DNA from: Pontiella sulfatireligans
GTDB lineage: Bacteria; Verrucomicrobiota; Kiritimatiellia; Kiritimatiellales; Pontiellaceae
NCBI RefSeq assembly: GCF_900890705.1
Contig: NZ_CAAHFH010000001.1
Location: 1,302,001-1,366,000, forward strand
Length of the DNA: 64,000 nt
Direction of reading: 5' to 3'
In this document: one piece after another, positions 19,323 through 29,163 of the stretch
Position numbering within the stretch: position 1 is the stretch's first letter
Layout of the letters: every line of letters starts with the position of its first letter
The notes under the pieces: generated by a model
What the model was told of the DNA's origin: nothing
The model's input: only the letters and a program-made list of their open reading frames with translations
Database searches by the model: none
Program-made: the position numbers and the translations under genes

Positions 19323-21829
19323 TATTTCTTCTTCCTTTTTTCCATTCGTTCAGCATGTTGCTCTATCGCGAGATCCACCGTAAACACCGGTGCATTCACG
19401 GGATAGGTGTTGACCTTTTTCTCCATGAGAATATGGAGTCGAACAGGCGTTCCTTTTTTCAGAAATACTTTGCGTGCAATAGACCCATGCTCCGAGGATT
19501 CAGTTTCGGCATTCGTTTTGAGTTCCTTGATGCCCTGACGCAGATACACGGTCACCCATTGGTCTTTAAGCGAGGTGATGGTTGCCGCGGTCTGCATCTT
19601 GTCCAGATCCCACTCCAGCGAGTCGACCGTCGCCTGCGTGCGGCAACGAATGCCTGAGATCGAACCGTTCGGCAGTTTCGGCGACCAGGCGGGCAGAAGT
19701 TCAATGACGCCGGGTTCGGAATAGACCAGCGCCTCGGCAAGCAGTCCGGGCAGTCCGCACAACACGTCGGTGTTCGGGAGCCAGCCCGGATCATGCAGCG
19801 TAATCAGGTTGGGCTGAATAAACCCAAAGTGCATCAGCGTGTAAAGATTCTGCCAATACAGTTGCGGGTATTTGGTTCGGGCCGCGCAAAATGCGCGTAC
19901 GGCAAAGCCGTGGCCGGACCAGCCCTGCGGCAGACGTTTTTCCAGAGCAACCCGCATCGCCTGAACCTGCACTGCATCACCCTCCCAATTCAGTTCATGC
20001 GCCGGCCAAACCGGATAGCTGTGCGACATATGGCGATGATCATAAGCCTCTTGGGTTCCCGGATACGCCCACTCCTGAAACACCCCTTCTTCGTTCACCA
20101 GATACGGCGGGAATTTTTGAAGCATCCCCTTCAGCGTCGCAACGCGATCCGCCTTGATGCCGAGATCTTCATAGGCCTCGACCAGATTCTGAATTGACTG
20201 CTTGGCCGCCGCAATATCCTGCACGGCATTCAGCGACTGCATCGGCAAATGTTCCGGTGAATAGGACGGCACAAACAGGAACCGTCCACTCTTATCGTAC
20301 TCCGTCAGGAAATCCTCGTAGAATTCTACATTTTTCTCCATCAGCGGCAGCGCATGCCGCTGCAGAAATTCCTTGTCGCCGGTGATCTGGTAATACTCGT
20401 AGATCGGATAAATCAACCAGGCTGCACCGGCCGTCCAGCAATGCCCCGGCCACTTGCCGAAATGGGTGTGATAGTTTTCCCTGCCGGACGTACGGGCGCC
20501 GGCCATGACGCCCCGGAAGCCGTAGATGTTCTGCGCATTCACTTCCCACGAGGGAGCAATCTCTTCGATCAAGTTCAGGTACGCCGCAAGGGCTTCCGGC
20601 AGGCCACAGGTGTTCGCACCGGCAATCTGCTGGTTCAGATTGGTGTCCAGCGTAAAATCGTTCGACCAAGCCGGCGATTGGTTCCCATTCCAGATCCCGC
20701 TCAGCGTCGGCGGCAAGGATCCGCTGGACGAAAGCAGCGCATAACGGCCCATATTAAACATTTTCTGCAGTAAGGCCGGAACAATCTCCTTGGAACCAGC
20801 CTGCTTCGCGATCAGTTCTTCCGAAGACAGATAGCGGTCATCGGACGTGTCTATATCCAGAACCATCCGTTTCATGGCGGTGCCATGCAACCTCACATGC
20901 CGCGCCAAAAGCTGATCATAATCTGCCGGCAGTTCCGACAGACTCTTCTGCATCTTCCCGATTTCGGATTGCTCAAAATCATCCAGATCGGTGATGCGCG
21001 TCAGCAACAGAACGCGCTTCGTGTTTAGGCAATGCACCTCGTCGCCACGCTGTTCAACCTTTCCGCCGTCAACAATAACGCGGGTCGTCCCTTCGTAACC
21101 CCGCACCGTCTTTCTATACTTGCAGCGCGCCGTCATCCAATCCTTGGAAAAGTCGGCAATAATGCGGGCCATGTCATCCGTCAGCCCATGGGTCTGATCG
21201 ACCAGGCTCAGATCAAGGCTGAGCGGTTTGCCGTCCGGCGACTCGAACTGCTGAACGATCACGTTGTCCGTGTGGGAGACAAAGGTTTTGTTGATCCAGC
21301 GCCCGTCGCCGTTACGGTAGCGAACGACGGCTTCGCCGGTCATAAAATCGACGCTCCGCAAATAGTCGAAAACCCTGCCGTCCTCTTTACGCCGAATCAT
21401 CATCGCATAGGCCGGATGATAGGCAGGGGTTTTTACAATTTCCGGATGACCATTCTCCGCCATCACCTTCCGCCAATAGCCAAGCGCCTGGTTTGTTTTT
21501 CCTTCCTTCATCAGGCGTCGCACTTCCGGCAGAGCCCCGGAAATTTTCGGTGGAAGCGGCCGTTCATCCAGAAACGGACGGAACAGGCGTTCGTGATTAA
21601 AAATCACTTTTTCTTCATAGGGTTGTCCGAGTACCGACGCCCCCATCACGCCGTTACCCGTTACGATCCCGCTGTCCCAACGTCCGCCAGGCTGGACGCT
21701 GCACATGCCCGGCAGATTCACCACCTCTTTGCGCTGCTCCAGCGGTAATGGATCAACCTTGAGGGCAAACGTGCCTCCAGATATGGAGACCACTGTAAGC
21801 AGTAGAGCTTTCAACACGGTATTTTTCAT
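19322..21829 (-). CDS. Secreted GH95-family alpha-L-fucosidase/galactosidase
   Basis: An 835-aa inverting exo-glycosidase with a signal peptide. The N-terminal sandwich has VTGNGVMGASVLGQPYEEKV and FNHERLFRPFLDERPLPP. The (alpha/alpha)6 barrel has LPPTLSGIWNGNQSPAWSND, FTLDTNLNQQ, GKWPGHCWTAGAAWLIYPIY and HRHMSHSYPVWPAHEL. The region aligned with the N-x-N pair that activates water in characterised GH95 reads D-T-N here, so the mechanism or substrate may differ. The C-terminal sandwich includes VIELLPAWSPKLPNGSISGI. It starts 30 bp downstream of GH105 and overlaps the sulfatase start by one base. Most likely it removes alpha-L-fucose or alpha-L-galactose from the oligomer. Confidence 0.85.
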   Translation of the reverse strand: MKNTVLKALLLTVVSISGGTFALKVDPLPLEQRKEVVNLPGMCSVQPGGRWDSGIVTGNGVMGASVLGQPYEEKVIFNHERLFRPFLDERPLPPKISGALPEVRRLMKEGKTNQALGYWRKVMAENGHPEIVKTPAYHPAYAMMIRRKEDGRVFDYLRSVDFMTGEAVVRYRNGDGRWINKTFVSHTDNVIVQQFESPDGKPLSLDLSLVDQTHGLTDDMARIIADFSKDWMTARCKYRKTVRGYEGTTRVIVDGGKVEQRGDEVHCLNTKRVLLLTRITDLDDFEQSEIGKMQKSLSELPADYDQLLARHVRLHGTAMKRMVLDIDTSDDRYLSSEELIAKQAGSKEIVPALLQKMFNMGRYALLSSSGSLPPTLSGIWNGNQSPAWSNDFTLDTNLNQQIAGANTCGLPEALAAYLNLIEEIAPSWEVNAQNIYGFRGVMAGARTSGRENYHTHFGKWPGHCWTAGAAWLIYPIYEYYQITGDKEFLQRHALPLMEKNVEFYEDFLTEYDKSGRFLFVPSYSPEHLPMQSLNAVQDIAAAKQSIQNLVEAYEDLGIKADRVATLKGMLQKFPPYLVNEEGVFQEWAYPGTQEAYDHRHMSHSYPVWPAHELNWEGDAVQVQAMRVALEKRLPQGWSGHGFAVRAFCAARTKYPQLYWQNLYTLMHFGFIQPNLITLHDPGWLPNTDVLCGLPGLLAEALVYSEPGVIELLPAWSPKLPNGSISGIRCRTQATVDSLEWDLDKMQTAATITSLKDQWVTVYLRQGIKELKTNAETESSEHGSIARKVFLKKGTPVRLHILMEKKVNTYPVNAPVFTVDLAIEQHAERMEKRKKK

Positions 21830-21859
21830 TATGGTTCCGATATTTTATAGATTATTCGT

Positions 21860-23017
21860 TTAAGGGGCGGATGCTTCAAGAAATCTATACATTTCCGCAC
21901 CTGCTGCCAGAAAGCCGCCAACCCCATAGACCTCCGTATAATCGGGATAACTATCCCCCGGGCCGGCACCGATACCCTGCACATGCCCCGGCATGCCTTC
22001 GTCGTTAACACAACCAACCATCGCATTCCATCCCTTCATGATAACGGGTTCGTAGGTTGCCCGGTCGAGGAGGCCTTCATTCACTCCCCAGGCCAAGCCG
22101 AACACAAAAAAGGTGGTACCACTGATTTCCTTGACCGGATAATCCTTTTCATCCGCCATCATGCTCATCGACCAAGTTCCGTCGCTGCGCTGCGTTCGCT
22201 TTAGCGAGACCGCCATTTTCTGGAACAGGTCGATGTAAAAAGCACGCCCCTCCCAGTCGTTCGGCAAATCGGGAATCATGTAGGTCAACCCACCAAACAC
22301 CCAACCGTTGCCCCGTGCCCAATATTCTTTCGCCCCGTTTTTTTCGCGGTTGGGCATTCGTTTTTTATCGCGGTAGAACAGTTGGTCTTCCGGATTCCAA
22401 AGCATGCCATAGCTCAACAGGTACTGTTTGTGCATGAAGTCGAGATAGTCCTGTTCACCCGTTACCTTGGCCAAGCGCGCCCAGGTTGCCGGTGCCATGA
22501 AGAGGGCATCGCACCACGTCCAATATTTTCTGCGCGGGTTCTGTTCTTGCAGGATCGCATCGAAGCGTGAGCGCAGGTCGGCAATCATTGCCGGGTCTTT
22601 TTCCTGTTCATAAAAATAGAGATAGACCTGCCCCATTGCATGGTCGTCGGCGTGCTCGATCCCCTTGGGATGGACGCGCAGCTTCCACCCGTTTTTGACA
22701 CATAGATCCTTCAGCCAATCATGATAGCGCACTTCACCAACCGTCCGGCCATAATGGTAAAGACCCATATGAAAAGCCGCACACGTCCAGTCGTTGTCGT
22801 CATGGGCTTTGTCGCGATTGTGCCAGCGTCCTGTTGTCGCTTTGGTCAACGCACGGTATTTCCCCATGTCGGCATAGGTCGCGATCTGCCAATCCGCAAC
22901 CTTTTGAGTGATGGCCTTCACCGACTCCGGCAACGGTGATTGGGATGCACTCGCGTTGCTCCACACGCAGACTCCAAACAAGACAATCAATAAGGTGAAT
23001 ATACTTTTTCTTTCCAT
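21860..23017 (-). CDS. Secreted GH105/GH88-type unsaturated uronyl hydrolase
   Basis: About 385 aa. Starting at 23017 gives MERKSIFTLLIVLFGVCV, a good signal peptide with GGAG six bases upstream; earlier in-frame Met codons have no such site. The (alpha/alpha)6 barrel shows GIEHADDHAMGQVYLYFYE (the Asp of the DD pair is the expected catalytic acid), YWTWCDALFMAPATWARL, EYWARGNGWVFGGLTYMI and EISGTTFFVFGLAWGVN. The end reads PDYTEVYGVGGFLAAGAEMY. The enzyme hydrates the 4,5-unsaturated uronic acid that polysaccharide lyases leave on the non-reducing end, so it should work behind the PL8-type lyase and perhaps the BNR protein. It begins 14 bases after the BNR gene stop. A decayed second copy of this gene lies at 26294. 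Confidence 0.9.
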   Translation of the reverse strand: MERKSIFTLLIVLFGVCVWSNASASQSPLPESVKAITQKVADWQIATYADMGKYRALTKATTGRWHNRDKAHDDNDWTCAAFHMGLYHYGRTVGEVRYHDWLKDLCVKNGWKLRVHPKGIEHADDHAMGQVYLYFYEQEKDPAMIADLRSRFDAILQEQNPRRKYWTWCDALFMAPATWARLAKVTGEQDYLDFMHKQYLLSYGMLWNPEDQLFYRDKKRMPNREKNGAKEYWARGNGWVFGGLTYMIPDLPNDWEGRAFYIDLFQKMAVSLKRTQRSDGTWSMSMMADEKDYPVKEISGTTFFVFGLAWGVNEGLLDRATYEPVIMKGWNAMVGCVNDEGMPGHVQGIGAGPGDSYPDYTEVYGVGGFLAAGAEMYRFLEASAP

Positions 23018-23030
23018 AATCGTCTCCATA

Positions 23031-26000
23031 TTAATATTCCAAAGCCTCAACCCGCAGGCGCATAAAAAGCGCAGGGCCGTTGGTTTCCGGATTCAAGGGA
23101 ACCGTAAGAACCGCAGGTTCCCCTGCAGTAAACTCAACGGGAAAGTCCGGGTCGTTGACCGGCTCCGTGCCATACTCGTAACGCGCCACTTCTCTCCAAT
23201 CAGCTACGTCGCTCAGGTTGGTCGACACCTCAACCACCGAACTTACATCCGGGCGCTCGCGCAGATAATGGAAGCGGTATTTCCCATCGATCAGGACTGG
23301 GGCCGGCGTATCCATCGCATTGGTTGGATTTCCGCCCAGCGCATATTCCGCCAGATCCGTCAGGCCGTCGCCGTCGGAATCGACAATCACCAGCCCATTG
23401 GTTACTCCATATTCCGAGCGCCAGTCGGCCAGACTCACAGTGCCCTCATCGAGAATGGCAAGCACCTGACAATCAAAGCTGAAAAAGGTGGTATACGTGC
23501 CGTAGAACCAGAGCAGATGACGATGCAGGCCGTGGTTTTCCGGCACGATCGGACGCAGATTGTCTTTGAGGGAGTTTGTGGTGACCGCCTCCCAGTGGAA
23601 AGTCAGGCCGCCGTCTTCGGTCACTCCGCGATAGATCTCGTAGCGCTCCGACGAATTCAGCGGAACATTGGTGACGCTCGAAAGGTCGAACGGATTTTCG
23701 GCATTGGAGGAGACATAAACCACATTCGGTTCATCGGGATCGAGGGCCATGCCGCCGCCGTATTCCCGCTGTGTATCGTAGATCGGGCAACCGCCCTGCC
23801 CGATGAAGCGGCGCTGCCATTCCGACCCCGTCCAACGAGCATAGTAATAGTAGATCCGGTCATCTTCGAATCCGCTCGCACCCATCACATCGCGCTTTGA
23901 AACCTGGAAGACACACACGGGATCCCCGTTGTCCTGATAACAGATATCCCAGGTCCATCCGCGTCCTGCCGGGATCCAGTCGTCCGGCCCTTCGCCGGCG
24001 CCCCAAGCAGTGGCCGTGTACGGGTAAACGATGGTGCCGTCACCGACCGAAAGAGGAAGGTCGGCCCATGCACCGGCCAGCGTCCCATCGGTCTTATGGA
24101 AAGCGTTGGTCCGATAATACAGATGGTAAATGGAGTTCGCGTTCTTATCCGGATGACCGTCCGTGTAGATCAAGTCAATGCGGTTCGTATGATCAGAACA
24201 GTAGCGCGGATACGGACGCTGACTGTCCGTTCCGGCATTAATGAAATGAACCGGGGCTTCCCACGATACGGCATTATTGGTCGACACCGTGATTGTCGGG
24301 TTGAAGTTGATATACCGATGGAAGTTGTAGATTTTGTTGTCTTCCCCGGTGAGCCGGTACGTATTGTTGTAGGCGTTCTTTGTGCCGGAGTCCCCCAGAA
24401 CCTGTGTCTGTTCGTCATTCCAGTCGGCATCCGCCGCCGGCGCAACGACCTTGGATGTCCGGTAGAAGAATTGGTCGACATTGCCATTGATATGCTTTGA
24501 ATAGGCAATCAGGAGTGTGTCATCCGGAAGAACCGTTATCGACGGGTTGTTGTGGTCGTCCGTCTGCCTTGAAGCTGAAGTGCTGATCACCATATGGTCC
24601 GAGGTGCCGGTGTCCGGATCGAAGCGGGAAATTCCGTACTCACCGTTTTTCTTCACATAGCCTGAGAAGAGATAACCCTGATGCCAAATGGCGCGCTCAT
24701 CGTTAAACCAGGTCCACACTCCATCCGGTGCAATCTCGACAGCGCACTCCGGTATCGGGTCGGGAACCGGAACCGGCAGCTTCGTTCCGGAAATCACGAT
24801 GTTATCAAACCGGGCTCCGTCATTATGCGTCCCGAATCCGATCTGCACCCCGTCCGGACAATTGGTCAACGATGTGTTGGCCGCTCCCGAACCATTCATC
24901 ACCATGGACCAAGATGCAAACGAGGTGGTGTTGCTCAGTATAGTTGCATTGAATGATAGGGTCTGCGACTCCGCCGTCCATGTATAGGTCGCCGAATACC
25001 AGGTGTCATCAGCAAAGGCCGTGCCGGCATATGCGCCAACCGTATTGGAGGAAATACGAGAACCGCCGCTGTAGTACCAGACTTCATTGGCGGCAAGGGA
25101 CTCATTCATATAAGAGGCATAGTAGTTTCGGCGATTCAGATCTCCGAAAACAAGGACGCAGTCATCCCAAGTTCCTTCGTGCATAAATTTGGTGTCGTAG
25201 GCGACCGAAAAATCGTTCGTAGCGGAAAGATAGAGATCTTTTGCCTGGAGCCAGGCGCCCGGCTGCGTTCCGCCAGCCGTGCCCACATTTCCGCCGACCT
25301 GCCCGGAATACGTTCCATCTGCACCATCGGTGGAGACGCTGAAGCCGGCTCCACCGGCCATATCAACCTGCGTAAAATTGGTCAGGACACCACTTTCAAA
25401 ATCATCACTGAACACCGCGTCCAGCGGCGGGGGCGGCGGCGGTGGCGGAGGCTCAACCGCCGTGCCAGTGATCACTACATTATCGAAGCTGGCCCGGTCA
25501 TTGTGTGTTCCGAAACCGAACTGCACACCATCGGTGAAGTTTGTCAGCGAAATATTAAAGGTGGTTGAACTATCCAAAACCTCAGCATACCCCTGAGAAG
25601 AACCACCAGCCAGAGGCGCGACACTCATCAACAGAGTCTCGGTCGCAGCTGTCCAACTATACGTTGCGCTGTACCAGGTATCATCCGCGAATCCGGCTCC
25701 CCAGTTGGAAACAGTCTCCTGCCCTGCTGTTTTTTTACGAATGCCGTTTACCGCAATCCACACATCATTGCCGCCGGCATCTTCCGAAGTATAGGTTGCG
25801 TAATAATTGCCGCCGGCCAAGTCTCCAAGAACGAAAACAGCGTCATCATACGAAGCTTCATGTTCAAATTTAAAATCGACTGTCACCGTGAAGTTGGATG
25901 CCGGATCGACGATAATTCCGGTGGGCATTAAGTACGCTCCGGGCTGACTGTTAGAGCCATAATTTATTGTATCCCCGATATGCCCGGCGAATCCGGACAC

Positions 26001-26168
26001 TCCGGTCACGAGCCCGGTCTTCCCAGCGTTTGAACCGGCCAAATCGACAAAGGTAAAATCAGCTAACCCATCCGTATCAAAATCGTCATTAAACAGGACC
26101 TCAGCCCGTGCAGGCATCAGAATCCCTGCCCCCACTGCAAACAAAATCACCAACAGCCATTTTTTCAT
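23031..26168 (-). CDS. Secreted BNR-4 propeller protein with tandem N-terminal sandwich modules, possible lyase
   Basis: About 1045 aa from MKKWLLVILFAVGAGILMPA; GGAGGA six bases upstream fixes this start. Two tandem sandwich modules of about 210 aa follow (FNDDFDTDGLADFTFVDLAG...VQFGFGTHNDRASFDNVVIT, and FSDDFESGVLTNFTQVDMAG...VQIGFGTHNDGARFDNIVIS), joined by a run of nine prolines. Then comes a BNR-4 propeller (DGVWTWFNDERAIWHQGYLF, HNNPSITVLPDDTLLIAYSK, WTWDICYQDNGDPVCVFQVS, REYGGGMALDPDEPNVVYV). BNR-4 proteins include ulvan lyases (PL24/PL25) and related lyases, so a lyase role fits the GH105 next door, but I cannot confirm catalytic residues. The end has a DSDGDGLTDLAEYALGGNP segment, a Ca-binding/thrombospondin-3-like tail seen in PVC secreted enzymes. 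Confidence 0.75.
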   Translation of the reverse strand: MKKWLLVILFAVGAGILMPARAEVLFNDDFDTDGLADFTFVDLAGSNAGKTGLVTGVSGFAGHIGDTINYGSNSQPGAYLMPTGIIVDPASNFTVTVDFKFEHEASYDDAVFVLGDLAGGNYYATYTSEDAGGNDVWIAVNGIRKKTAGQETVSNWGAGFADDTWYSATYSWTAATETLLMSVAPLAGGSSQGYAEVLDSSTTFNISLTNFTDGVQFGFGTHNDRASFDNVVITGTAVEPPPPPPPPPLDAVFSDDFESGVLTNFTQVDMAGGAGFSVSTDGADGTYSGQVGGNVGTAGGTQPGAWLQAKDLYLSATNDFSVAYDTKFMHEGTWDDCVLVFGDLNRRNYYASYMNESLAANEVWYYSGGSRISSNTVGAYAGTAFADDTWYSATYTWTAESQTLSFNATILSNTTSFASWSMVMNGSGAANTSLTNCPDGVQIGFGTHNDGARFDNIVISGTKLPVPVPDPIPECAVEIAPDGVWTWFNDERAIWHQGYLFSGYVKKNGEYGISRFDPDTGTSDHMVISTSASRQTDDHNNPSITVLPDDTLLIAYSKHINGNVDQFFYRTSKVVAPAADADWNDEQTQVLGDSGTKNAYNNTYRLTGEDNKIYNFHRYINFNPTITVSTNNAVSWEAPVHFINAGTDSQRPYPRYCSDHTNRIDLIYTDGHPDKNANSIYHLYYRTNAFHKTDGTLAGAWADLPLSVGDGTIVYPYTATAWGAGEGPDDWIPAGRGWTWDICYQDNGDPVCVFQVSKRDVMGASGFEDDRIYYYYARWTGSEWQRRFIGQGGCPIYDTQREYGGGMALDPDEPNVVYVSSNAENPFDLSSVTNVPLNSSERYEIYRGVTEDGGLTFHWEAVTTNSLKDNLRPIVPENHGLHRHLLWFYGTYTTFFSFDCQVLAILDEGTVSLADWRSEYGVTNGLVIVDSDGDGLTDLAEYALGGNPTNAMDTPAPVLIDGKYRFHYLRERPDVSSVVEVSTNLSDVADWREVARYEYGTEPVNDPDFPVEFTAGEPAVLTVPLNPETNGPALFMRLRVEALEY

Positions 26169-26293
26169 TTTCTTCCTCCATCTACGATGGACCACGAACC
26201 ACAAGGGCATACGCCACCCATATAAGTTTAAAAACTATCACGACCCGCCCTGAAACCGCTTAACGCTATCCGACAAACCCTTGGCTTAAACCG

Positions 26294-26376
26294 TCAAATG
26301 CGGGAAATGCGGAGGAATATGCCCACGCCATACACCTCGGCGTCGTCCGGAAAGCTTTCCCCCGGGCCGGAGCCGA
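26294..26376 (-). pseudogene. 3' remnant of a second GH105 gene
   Basis: Directly behind the PL8 stop (26377-26379) and in a different frame, the minus strand encodes GSGPGESFPDDAEVYGVGIF, then LRISRI and a TGA at 26294-26296. This matches the C-terminus of the intact GH105 at 21860 (GAGPGDSYPDYTEVYGVGGF), and the DNA is also similar (compare 26320-26375 with 21905-21970). It is too short to be functional. It shows that a GH105 paralogue once stood between the PL8-type and BNR genes and was deleted or replaced, leaving only its last codons. Confidence 0.8.
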
Positions 26377-29163
26377 CTAGAATTCGACCTCAACCTGCCG
26401 ACCGGCAAAACCACCGGCAGACAGGGAAACGGGATAAGAAATTCCATCAACCGTTACCGTCAACGATGCCAGTTGCTGGGTTGGCTCGCAGGCTATAAAC
26501 CGATCTTCCTTCAGCATCAGCAGGCAGGGTTGATCCACTTCGACCAGCATGCCGTCCGGTGTGGTCAAGATTCCTGCGGAATAAAATGCCGCCTGTACCC
26601 CGGCGTTGCTCTCAATCGCCTGCAACGAGACACTATTGGTCAGGACCGTGGTGTTGTCTGCCTGGATTTTGGATTCCATATCCGCGGCATCGGTTCGGGG
26701 ATACAGCGTGTAGGCATACGTTCCATCCACAGGGGAGGTTCCATGGTCAATCCAGATGCTGAAAACGCTCCCGGTAACCGGGCCGTCATCGAAGGTCGAA
26801 TTGATATCGAGCCAGTTCCCGGTCACGGTGTCAAAATGCAGGGTCGATGGCTGGAGCATGTGATACCCGATCCCGTTATGCTGCACCCATGAATCGGCGG
26901 CCAATACATAGGTTCCATTCGTCAGAATTCCGGAAGCCGTAACCACGGGACCATTCAACCAGGATTGCTGAACGGAGGTGTATACCGAGCCCAGAGTGGT
27001 GCCACCAATTCCGGCCCCAAGACAAACGACCGAGTCCTCACCGAAAAACCAGGACTTACGGGCGGAGAGCGAATTACGTTTGTAGATCATGGTCGCCATG
27101 CCGTTTGTGCCGTCGTTCAACACACCGACAAAAGCAGACTCGCCATAGTCTTTGTCATACCCCGTCGGCTTTAAACTGTGATTGCCTTGGTCGCATGTCG
27201 TTCCCGACAGACGATGCCAATCCCACAGCCCCATAGCATCTTCATATTCAGCGCCGTCCTGATAGACGTAATGAACCCCGTCGGCCAGATGAATACCCAA
27301 CAGATTCTGCTCATTGGCGGTCTCGGTTCCGACCACCCGGGTGGAGCACATTTTCACGGAAGAATACCAATCCGGACGACGATGAACGGCCATATCGGAG
27401 CGCCAGAAGGATTTATGCCCGACGATGGCATTGGTCGGAGCAAGGGCTTGCTCATACAAAGCCGTGGCCGCTGAATCAATCTTGATCATATCCAGAAGCT
27501 GACTCTTCAACTTGGATCCTTTGCCCAGCTGTGACCCAGGATAAATCATGCGCCCTACGGCACTGATATCCATCCGACCGTTCCACAAAACCCATGATTC
27601 CCCTTCCAGCATAAAATTACGAAGAATGGCCAACCGATCCGCTGCGGGAGCATAGAGCGTATCGCGCATCGTCAACCCCTGCTCAATCATCATCGCAGTC
27701 ATCCCCAGGCCGTAGTTCCCGAACTGTTGCTGCGGCCCATGCTGATGGAAGCTCCAGTCGGGCTGGATCCCTTCATCTGTAGTCACATACAGTTCACTCC
27801 ATAGAATCTCACTGGCCCGAATCATCAGCGAAGCATCTTCATCGAGTAATCCGCGCATGAAAACCTTCGTGGCAAGACTCACCTGATTGGCACCGGTCAT
27901 ATCCATGGCCGTACTGTTGAAAATCTTCCAGCGGGCCTCCGTGTACATTGCTGACGGCAGGTCATCATCGAGCAGAATAAATGTTCTTTCGAACAGGAGC
28001 GGCACAGCAATTTTCCAGTTGAACCAGTTCGAATTGTAATAGTCTTCATCCAACCAATGCTGCAAGCCATCGAGAATGGCACCCAAAAGAACAGGATCCT
28101 CATAGAACGAGGAATCATGGTTTGCATACGACTCGGCCATGGAGAGCAGGCGGCTCAGATGAAGCGTTGTAGGCCAACTCGCTGTTGCCTCGCTTTCATA
28201 ATCGACATCCGCCCACGTGCCGCCAGCAAGCATGCTGTCAAGATTTGCCTGAGTTACGGAATCCGCCGGGGCCAGCGCCGAATAAAACTCGATGAACTGA
28301 CTGCGAATCAGCGCCATGTCGATTTTCTGGTCCTGCCCGTTCAGACGATAAAATGAAAACGGCACATTACGAAGATCGCTCCAGCTGTTGCTCCTGACGC
28401 CAACGACTGGTTGGCCAAACGACTCCCAGCTACCTAATACAAGGTTCGTACAACATTGCAAACTGTACTGGAAACTCTGGTTCAGACTTTTCGCATTCAC
28501 CATCACATTGGTGCCGTTTTCAAAAGAAAGATCGACCGTCACCGGAGCCGGAATGGCAGTGATTGCTACTCCTGACAAACCGACACTTTTCCACTTGGAG
28601 TTCGATGTGGCGCGTCCCGTGATCACGACATTTCCACTGGCATCTGGAGTGATGTTGTTCCATTCAAAGGCATTATTCCGGGTAGTAGCATCCTGAATAT
28701 ATTCCGCAGCATCTCCAGATCCTGCCGCAACCTTCCAGGTCGAGGAAACACCGGTTTGGCTAGGCCATGCCGTAATATTGCATGTACCGGCAGGATCCAG
28801 CCCGGAAAATGTTAAGGTGCATCCGAACTCGCCAACGTCTGCTGCACCTCCCGTACCGGCATAGATACGGTCGGTGGTAAGATCACTGCTGATCCCGGGA
28901 ATCGGATCTCGGTCCGTCCCTGATGCATAATTATAGGTGCCTCCATATAGTGCATACTGAAGAGAAATCGCCGATGACGCGTTATTGGTGTCCACCAAAC
29001 TCTTCGTCCCGGCTCCGGAAAAGTTGTTATATTTTTCCGAAACATCTGAATACGTATCTCCACTGGGTCCAAAGTCGATATACACAGTCGAAACGCCCAT
29101 TGCCGCAGCCGAATTCAAGGCCGCCACAACCGCTATAGATTTGAGAATTGTTCTTACAGTCAC
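26377..29163 (-). CDS. Secreted PL8-family polysaccharide lyase
   Basis: A 928-aa eliminase of the chondroitin AC/hyaluronan/xanthan lyase type. It starts with GTG (29163) behind a strong GGAGGA; the GTGA overlaps the upstream TGA. Signal peptide about 1-22, then an extra N-terminal sandwich about 25-205 (STVYIDFGPSGDTYSD), then the alpha/alpha toroid from about 280. PL8 landmarks: YYNSNWFNWKIAVP (aromatic patch), TGANQVSL (N426), PDWSFHQHGPQQQFGNYGLG (catalytic His in QHG, H475, and Tyr Y484), and NGRMDISAVGRMI with the catalytic-site Arg. The C-terminal sandwiches follow (WLDINSTFDDGP, VDQPCLLMLKEDRF). The product would carry an unsaturated uronate, the substrate of GH105. Whether it prefers a glycosaminoglycan or another uronate polymer is not readable. 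Confidence 0.88.
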   Translation of the reverse strand: MTVRTILKSIAVVAALNSAAAMGVSTVYIDFGPSGDTYSDVSEKYNNFSGAGTKSLVDTNNASSAISLQYALYGGTYNYASGTDRDPIPGISSDLTTDRIYAGTGGAADVGEFGCTLTFSGLDPAGTCNITAWPSQTGVSSTWKVAAGSGDAAEYIQDATTRNNAFEWNNITPDASGNVVITGRATSNSKWKSVGLSGVAITAIPAPVTVDLSFENGTNVMVNAKSLNQSFQYSLQCCTNLVLGSWESFGQPVVGVRSNSWSDLRNVPFSFYRLNGQDQKIDMALIRSQFIEFYSALAPADSVTQANLDSMLAGGTWADVDYESEATASWPTTLHLSRLLSMAESYANHDSSFYEDPVLLGAILDGLQHWLDEDYYNSNWFNWKIAVPLLFERTFILLDDDLPSAMYTEARWKIFNSTAMDMTGANQVSLATKVFMRGLLDEDASLMIRASEILWSELYVTTDEGIQPDWSFHQHGPQQQFGNYGLGMTAMMIEQGLTMRDTLYAPAADRLAILRNFMLEGESWVLWNGRMDISAVGRMIYPGSQLGKGSKLKSQLLDMIKIDSAATALYEQALAPTNAIVGHKSFWRSDMAVHRRPDWYSSVKMCSTRVVGTETANEQNLLGIHLADGVHYVYQDGAEYEDAMGLWDWHRLSGTTCDQGNHSLKPTGYDKDYGESAFVGVLNDGTNGMATMIYKRNSLSARKSWFFGEDSVVCLGAGIGGTTLGSVYTSVQQSWLNGPVVTASGILTNGTYVLAADSWVQHNGIGYHMLQPSTLHFDTVTGNWLDINSTFDDGPVTGSVFSIWIDHGTSPVDGTYAYTLYPRTDAADMESKIQADNTTVLTNSVSLQAIESNAGVQAAFYSAGILTTPDGMLVEVDQPCLLMLKEDRFIACEPTQQLASLTVTVDGISYPVSLSAGGFAGRQVEVEF

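Noticed and set aside
25428..25455. Short GGC/GGT repeat as a microsatellite or CRISPR-like array
   Set aside because: It is the coding sequence of the nine-proline linker in the BNR protein; there are no spacers.
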